NCBI RefSeq assembly: GCF_030283145.1
Contig: NZ_JASNWE010000001.1
Coordinates: 496,001-560,000 of the forward strand
DNA: 64,000 nucleotides
DNA from: Actinomadura xylanilytica
GTDB taxonomy: Bacteria > Actinomycetota > Actinomycetes > Streptosporangiales > Streptosporangiaceae
Direction of reading: 5' to 3'
This document shows, one piece after another, positions 56,533-64,000 of this stretch. Every line of letters begins with the position of its first letter. Positions within the stretch are counted from its first letter, which is position 1. Under the pieces are notes generated by a model, which worked only from the letters and a program-made list of their open reading frames with translations, searched no databases and had not been told where the DNA came from. The position numbers and the translations under genes are program-made.

Positions 56533-58163
56533 CTCGGTCCGGCGGCGGCCTTCCGGGCGGCCAGGTCCTCCTCCAGCGCGCGCTTGCGGACCTTCCCGGT
56601 CGGCGTCTTGGGCAGCTCCGCGACGACCTCCAGGCGGTCCGGCTCGTACCCCGGCGTCATCCGGGCCTCGCGCACCAGCCGCTGGAGGTCCTCCAGCGCG
56701 GGCGGCTCGCCGTGCGGGACGACGACGGCGACCACGGTCTCGCCGAGCAGCGGCTCGGGCTCGCCCACCACGGCGACCTCGGCGACCCGGGGGTCGGCGC
56801 GCAGGATCTCCTCCACCGCGACGGCCGGGACGTGCAGCCCGCCCTTGTTGATCATGTCCTTGGTGCGGCCGATGATCTTGAGCCCGCCGCGGCCGTCCCG
56901 CCGGGCCAGGTCCCCGGTGACGAACCAGCCGTCGTGCAGCGCCGCGGCGAAGACCTCGTCGGCCCCCTCGTACCCGAGGCACAGGTTGGCGCCGCGGACC
57001 TCCAGCCGGCCGGGCTCCCCGTCCGCGACCTCGGCGCCGTCCTCGCCGACCAGCCGCATCTGCATCCACTCGACCGGGCGCCCGTCGCTGTGCGCCGCCC
57101 AGTCCACCGGGTCGTCGGCGCCGCTGATGGTCACGCCGCCGTTCTCGGTCATCCCCCACAGCGAGCGGACCGGGAGCCCGAACGTCGCGTAGAACCGGCC
57201 GGGCAGGCCGGGCGGGATCGGCGTCGACCCGGTGACCATGTGCCGCAGCGCGTGCCGCCGCGGGCGCTCGCGCTGCTCCTCGACGAGCTGGTCCAGGACC
57301 GCCGGGGTGAAGTACGCCGCGGTGATCCCGTACCGCTCGGCGAGGTCGAGGAAGTCGGCGGGCCGGTACGCGTCCGACCACACCGACGCCGCGCCGACCA
57401 GCAGCGGCGACAGGAGCCCGTACAGCCAGCCGCCCTGGCCGCCGATGATGCACGGCGTGGAGAGCACGTCGTCCGGGCCGAGCCCGAGCGGATCGGTGTA
57501 GGACCGCGACATCGCGTACAGCGTGTTGAACGAGTGCCGGACGCCCTTGGGCCTGCCGGTCGTCCCGGAGGTGTACATGATCTGGAAGACGTCGTCGCCG
57601 GCCGGCCGGCGGTCGCCGAGATCCACCGCGGGCGCCGACAGCAGGCTCTCGAACCCGACCGCTCCCTCCGGGACCTCGTCCCCGACGACGATCTGGTGGC
57701 GCAGGCCGGGCAGGCGCCCGCGCATGCCGGCGATGGCGGCGGCCACCTCCAGGCCGCGCACCGTCCCGAGCGACACGACCGCGCAGGCGCCGCTCTCGCG
57801 GAGGATCCACTCGGTGTCGGCCGCGCCGGTGGCGATGAAGTACGGCACCACCACGGCGCCCGCGCTCGCGCAGCCGAGCGCGAGCACGGTCGCCTGCCAC
57901 TGGTTGACCACCTGCATCGCCACCCGGTCGCCGGGGCCCACCCCCAGCGCCACCAGCCCGGAGGCGCAGCGGCGGGCGGCGTCGGCCAGCCCGGCGTAGG
58001 AGAGGGTGACGTCCGGGCCGTCACCGGTCTCCCAGAACCGGCTCACCACCGCGGTCCGGTCCGGCGTGTCCCGCGCCCACCGGTCGAGATCGTCGAGGAA
58101 CGTCTCGTCCCGCCACCAGCCGCGCTCCCGGAACAACGCCCGATCCTGGAAGTTTGTCACCAT
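56529..58163 (-). CDS. AMP-dependent acyl-CoA synthetase/ligase
   Basis: 544 aa ANL-family adenylating enzyme. The P-loop is MYTSGTTGRPKGV near 204, then MTENGGVTISG, DGWFVTGDLARRDGRGGLKIIGRTKDMI (hinge) and the catalytic Lys in ELPKTPTGKVRKRALEED near 525. It activates a carboxylate; there is no carrier protein gene in the window, so CoA or an amine may be the acceptor. ATG 58163; GlyRS ends 87 bp upstream and MFS overlaps downstream. Confidence 0.92.
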   Translation of the reverse strand: MVTNFQDRALFRERGWWRDETFLDDLDRWARDTPDRTAVVSRFWETGDGPDVTLSYAGLADAARRCASGLVALGVGPGDRVAMQVVNQWQATVLALGCASAGAVVVPYFIATGAADTEWILRESGACAVVSLGTVRGLEVAAAIAGMRGRLPGLRHQIVVGDEVPEGAVGFESLLSAPAVDLGDRRPAGDDVFQIMYTSGTTGRPKGVRHSFNTLYAMSRSYTDPLGLGPDDVLSTPCIIGGQGGWLYGLLSPLLVGAASVWSDAYRPADFLDLAERYGITAAYFTPAVLDQLVEEQRERPRRHALRHMVTGSTPIPPGLPGRFYATFGLPVRSLWGMTENGGVTISGADDPVDWAAHSDGRPVEWMQMRLVGEDGAEVADGEPGRLEVRGANLCLGYEGADEVFAAALHDGWFVTGDLARRDGRGGLKIIGRTKDMINKGGLHVPAVAVEEILRADPRVAEVAVVGEPEPLLGETVVAVVVPHGEPPALEDLQRLVREARMTPGYEPDRLEVVAELPKTPTGKVRKRALEEDLAARKAAAGPR

Positions 58164-58250
58164 CAGCCCCTTCCGTACCCGATCTCTTGATCATGACCAG
58201 GGACGGGCCGCAGGGACAACGGCCAGTGTTGACGAACTCGGGCGCCCCGC

Positions 58251-61235
<2,985 letters not shown>

Positions 61236-61266
61236 GGGGGTGGTTCTCCTTCGGGGTGGGATCCGC

Positions 61267-62097
61267 TCAGCCTACGGGGGCCGCGCCCCCGGGCCCGGCC
61301 GGACCGGCCGCCAGCCCCCGCCGGATCGCCGCCTCGACCGGCGACCCGCCGCCGCGGACCGGCGCGGCGGGCGCCAGCGGCGGCTGCGCCATGAAGCGCG
61401 GCCGGCCGCCCCGGTGCGGCTGCGCGGCGTGGACGAGGAACGGATGGCACAGGTAGACGTCGCCCGCGCGGCCGGTGGCGAGCGCGACCGGCCGGTGCTC
61501 GGTGGCCTGGACGGCGCGTCCGGCCAGCTCCATGAAGCCGAGGCCCGCGTCGCCGGCGGGCTCCAGGATCGGCGGGACGTCCAGATGGGAGCCCACTCGG
61601 ATCCGGGTGGGCGCCTCGTCCTCGCCCACGTCCGACAGCAGGAACAGCATCAGCAGCGCCCGGCCCCTCGACGCCACGTTGACGCGGTAGGACATGAAGT
61701 CGGCGGGGTCGTCGCCGGGGAAGCTCGCGTCGATGTGCCAGCCGTCGTCGCCGGGCGCCTCCTCGCTCGGGAAGCGCACCGGGAAGGTGCCGAGGCTGCC
61801 GCGCGGTTCCCAGCGGCCCGCGCCCACCAGCGCGTCGAACGCGGCGTGCAGCCGGGGCGTGTTCGCGGCGCGGCGGAACGGCTCCTGGGCGTAGTCGCCG
61901 AGGCGGACGACGGAATGCGTCCAGGTGGAGGGGTCGTCCGGGTCGCAGCCGGTGTCGCGCCAGAGGACGTCCCGGCACTCGGCGGCGAGCTCGCGCGGGA
62001 ACGCCTCGTCCACCCGCACGAAGCCGTTCTCGACGAACGACGCGACCTCGGAGGCGGCAAGGGAGGTCACAGGGGTCTCAGGGGTCTCGGAGGTCAT
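61267..62097 (-). CDS. Phytanoyl-CoA dioxygenase family protein
   Basis: 276 aa Fe(II)/2-oxoglutarate oxygenase. The HxD ligands are in DDGWHIDASFPGDDP (near 120), the distal His and 2OG-binding Arg in LCHPFLVHAAQPHRGGRPRF near 225-245. Such enzymes hydroxylate small molecules, often in biosynthetic clusters. ATG 62097, no strong Shine-Dalgarno. Its stop is 31 bp before the GlyRS start, so the two are very likely co-transcribed. Confidence 0.88.
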   Translation of the reverse strand: MTSETPETPVTSLAASEVASFVENGFVRVDEAFPRELAAECRDVLWRDTGCDPDDPSTWTHSVVRLGDYAQEPFRRAANTPRLHAAFDALVGAGRWEPRGSLGTFPVRFPSEEAPGDDGWHIDASFPGDDPADFMSYRVNVASRGRALLMLFLLSDVGEDEAPTRIRVGSHLDVPPILEPAGDAGLGFMELAGRAVQATEHRPVALATGRAGDVYLCHPFLVHAAQPHRGGRPRFMAQPPLAPAAPVRGGGSPVEAAIRRGLAAGPAGPGGAAPVG

Positions 62098-62138
62098 CAG
62101 GTCAGCATGCCGACCGGCGTCGCGTCTGGACAACCGGT

Positions 62139-62744
62139 TTACGGCGCGTGGACGAGCACCGCCGCCAGCGCCGCCGCGAGCATGTACGGGCCGTAGGGGA
62201 CCATCGTCTTGCGCCCGGCGCGGCGGAGCAGCAGCAGGACGACCGACACCACCCCGCCGAGCACGAACGTCCCGTACATGCCGAGCAGCCACGCGTCGGC
62301 GCCGAGCCAGCCGAGGTGCAGCCCGAGCGCCCCGGCGAGCTTGACGTCGCCGCGGCCGAGCGCGTCCGGCCTGATCACCCACAGCACCGCGAACAGCAGC
62401 CACAGGGCCGCCATCCCGATCAGCGCGTGGACGTACCGCGCGCCGCCCCCGGCGGTGAACGGCGCGGCGGCGCCGAGCAGGACGGCACCGGTGGCGTAGG
62501 AGCCCAGCGTCAGCGGGTCGGGCAGCGTCCTGGTCGCCAGATCGGCGATCGCCAGCGCGCTGCCGGCGGCGCCGAGCACCAGGAAGGCGGGCAGCTCGGG
62601 GCGGGCGCCGATCCGCCAGGCCAGCGCGGCGAGGACGGCGGCGCACACGAGTGCGGCGACGGCCGGGCGCCGCCTGAGCGCGGCGATCCACTCGGCGCGC
62701 GGCGGCCGGGCCGTTATGGGCGGCGCTGCTCGGGGGGCCTCCAC
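62139..62744 (-). CDS. A24 prepilin peptidase-like membrane protein
   Basis: 201 aa with about six helices. Catalytic Asp candidates are in IADLATRTLPDPLTLG (near 68) and GRGDVKLAGALG (GxGD, near 132), as in type IV prepilin leader peptidases. The N-terminal methylase part of PilD is missing, as in short actinobacterial forms. No pilin gene is in the window. Ends 41 bp before the phytanoyl dioxygenase gene; co-transcription is possible. Confidence 0.85.
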   Translation of the reverse strand: MEAPRAAPPITARPPRAEWIAALRRRPAVAALVCAAVLAALAWRIGARPELPAFLVLGAAGSALAIADLATRTLPDPLTLGSYATGAVLLGAAAPFTAGGGARYVHALIGMAALWLLFAVLWVIRPDALGRGDVKLAGALGLHLGWLGADAWLLGMYGTFVLGGVVSVVLLLLRRAGRKTMVPYGPYMLAAALAAVLVHAP

Positions 62745-62834
62745 GCGGCCGACCCTACCCGCCGCACCGCTCGCCCGAGCACGGTCGGCGTCCGAGCCGC
62801 CGGGCGAGGAAGCCGGGCCGAGCTTGAAACATCC

Positions 62835-63530
62835 TCAGCGGCGGACGATGCTCAGCTCGACGCCGCCGACGACCCGGCCGCGCAGCAGCTCGGCGAGCCG
62901 GTCGGAGACGCGCCGCACGGTGGCCTGCTCGTCGTGCCCGGGGACGACCGCGAAGCGGACCGCCAGCTCGGCCTCGACTCCGGCCGACACCCGCACGCCG
63001 CTGACGGACGCGTCGGCCCCGAAGGCGGCCTCGATCGCGGCCAGCACCTCCGGGTCCTCGTGCGGCGGCGGGACCGGGCGGCCCTCGGCCAGCAGGTGCA
63101 GCCGGATGCCGTCGACGGCGAGCGGCACCGGGCCCGCGACGTCGAGGACCAGCGCGTGCGCGCCCTCGTCGAGCGCGGCCAGGCACGCCTGCCGGGCGTG
63201 CACCGCGACCGGGCGGGCGTCGGCGCGCCACGCCCGCATCGCCGCGGCGGAGGTGAAGGCGGGCACGCCGCGGCGGCCGTCGTCGCCGACCAGCGTGGGC
63301 AGCGCCATGTCGCTGGACTTCTCGCGGCGGAGCTCGCCGGGGGCGACGTCCTCCTCCTCGGTGAGCACCGCGACGACGGGCACCAGCAGCCGGGCGCCGG
63401 CGAGCCGCTCGAGCACGGTGTGCACGGCGACCCGTCCGGCCGCGTACCCGGTGAGGGCCTCGCGCAGCCTCGGGTCGGCGGTGCCGTCGTCGGCGGGGAA
63501 CTGGGGTTCGGGAATGGTCAGACCGGACAC
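62835..63530 (-). CDS. SseB-like protein
   Basis: About 231 aa. The first half resembles the SseB N-terminal domain: REALTGYAAGRVAVHTVLERL, RLLVPVVAVL, LPTLVGDDGRRGVPAFTSAAA and VLDVAGPVPLAVDG. No membrane segment. Function unclear in the family. GTG 63530 fits a leaderless start, since TATAGC lies at 63545-63540; GTG 63554 is also in frame and would contain that -10 element. Confidence 0.75.
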   Translation of the reverse strand: MSGLTIPEPQFPADDGTADPRLREALTGYAAGRVAVHTVLERLAGARLLVPVVAVLTEEEDVAPGELRREKSSDMALPTLVGDDGRRGVPAFTSAAAMRAWRADARPVAVHARQACLAALDEGAHALVLDVAGPVPLAVDGIRLHLLAEGRPVPPPHEDPEVLAAIEAAFGADASVSGVRVSAGVEAELAVRFAVVPGHDEQATVRRVSDRLAELLRGRVVGGVELSIVRR

Positions 63531-63588
63531 GGCAGAGAGGCTATAACCTTCCACGACCGCTCAGGGTGTCCGGCCGGACACTCTCCGC

Positions 63589-64000
63589 TCACCCGAGGTC
63601 GGCGATCGCCGCGACCGTCCCCCCGCCCGAGGGGCCCTGGTGCACGGCGGCGACGGAGACGAACACGGCCGGATCGCCGGTGACCGCGGCGGCGACGCCG
63701 CCCACGCACGCCTTGATCTGGCGGTGCCAGTGCACGTCGGAGTCGTCCAGCATGATGTTGCGGCGGCCCCGGACCGAGCCGGACGGGTCGGCCTCGCACT
63801 TGATGAAGACGTTCACCACCCGCCCGTCCAGGTCGCCGGGATGCGGGCGCTCGGGCAGGTCGAGGCCGGCCGAGCGGATCGCGTCCCAGACGCCGTCGGC
63901 GTCGAGTGCGTCCTTCATCACACCGTGCCCGGCCCGGTACCGGCCGCCGATGCCGCGCACGTTCCCGACCACCACGATCTGGGCGCGGTCCAGCTCCACC
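63589..64000 (-). CDS. 3' part of an unrecognised gene, cut by the window edge
   Basis: At least 136 codons, open to the right edge. Contains [34 protein letters not shown] and [24 protein letters not shown] at 63999 could start it but the real start is probably beyond the edge. I do not recognise the family. It ends 58 bp upstream of the SseB-like start and on the same strand. Confidence 0.6.
   Translation of the reverse strand, partial: VELDRAQIVVVGNVRGIGGRYRAGHGVMKDALDADGVWDAIRSAGLDLPERPHPGDLDGRVVNVFIKCEADPSGSVRGRRNIMLDDSDVHWHRQIKACVGGVAAAVTGDPAVFVSVAAVHQGPSGGGTVAAIADLG

Noticed and set aside
54988-57900. 970-codon frame as a ligase-MFS fusion
   Set aside because: The ligase is encoded in another frame; the MFS protein begins at the GTGA overlap at 56532.

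Overview
The window is a very GC-rich, densely packed actinobacterial chromosome segment. Gene content and order (dcw cluster with sepF, yggT and divIVA; translational T-box on ileS; F420-type oxidoreductase; DUF3040 protein; aroC-K-B-Q near efp and nusB) suggest a filamentous actinomycete, perhaps near Actinomadura/Thermomonosporaceae. That placement is inference from gene order and composition. I saw no tRNA, rRNA, CRISPR array or insertion sequence.

Layout. 80-4400 (+): ileS behind a T-box, then a DUF1707 protein. 4486-26990 (-): an almost unbroken division and cell-wall block. In transcription order it reads mraZ, rsmH, ftsL, ftsI, murE, murF, mraY, murD, ftsW, murG, murC, ftsQ, ftsZ, pgeF, yggS, sepF, yggT, divIVA, then a membrane protein with two Ada-type metal-binding motifs. 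Most junctions overlap by 1 or 4 bases. mraZ is preceded by four 10-bp-spaced GTGGNG boxes. 27391-32435 (+): a divergent moxR-DUF58-transglutaminase operon. 32568-37454 (-): DUF3040 protein, dinB, a methyltransferase, nusB, efp and an M24B peptidase. 37630-41699: an amine oxidase, an F420-type oxidoreductase, an enoyl-CoA isomerase-like protein and a TetR regulator, lying between efp/pepQ and the aro genes. 41730-44951 (-): aroC-aroK-aroB-aroQ. 45022-47361 (-): a membrane-anchored protein built of four DUF3558-like repeats.

47463-62097 looks like a biosynthetic gene cluster of unusual make-up. One minus-strand operon carries a small acidic peptide gene, a class II lanthipeptide synthetase (LanM), a DegT-type aminotransferase, a sulfotransferase and a nitroreductase. 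Divergent from it is an HK97-fold shell protein resembling the natural-product (family 3) encapsulins. It is followed by three hexapeptide reading frames, MTTPPW, MRTNTW and MRTMPW (consensus M-x-T-x-x-W). Each has a near-perfect Shine-Dalgarno sequence, and the set is closed by a strong hairpin before a convergent gene. A second minus-strand operon encodes a phytanoyl-CoA-dioxygenase-like enzyme, a fused bacterial-type glycyl-tRNA synthetase, an AMP-dependent ligase and an MFS exporter. I think the hexapeptide genes next to an encapsulin shell and a LanM enzyme are the most likely undescribed system here.

The right edge holds a type IV prepilin peptidase-like protein, an SseB-like protein and the 3' part of an unrecognised gene.
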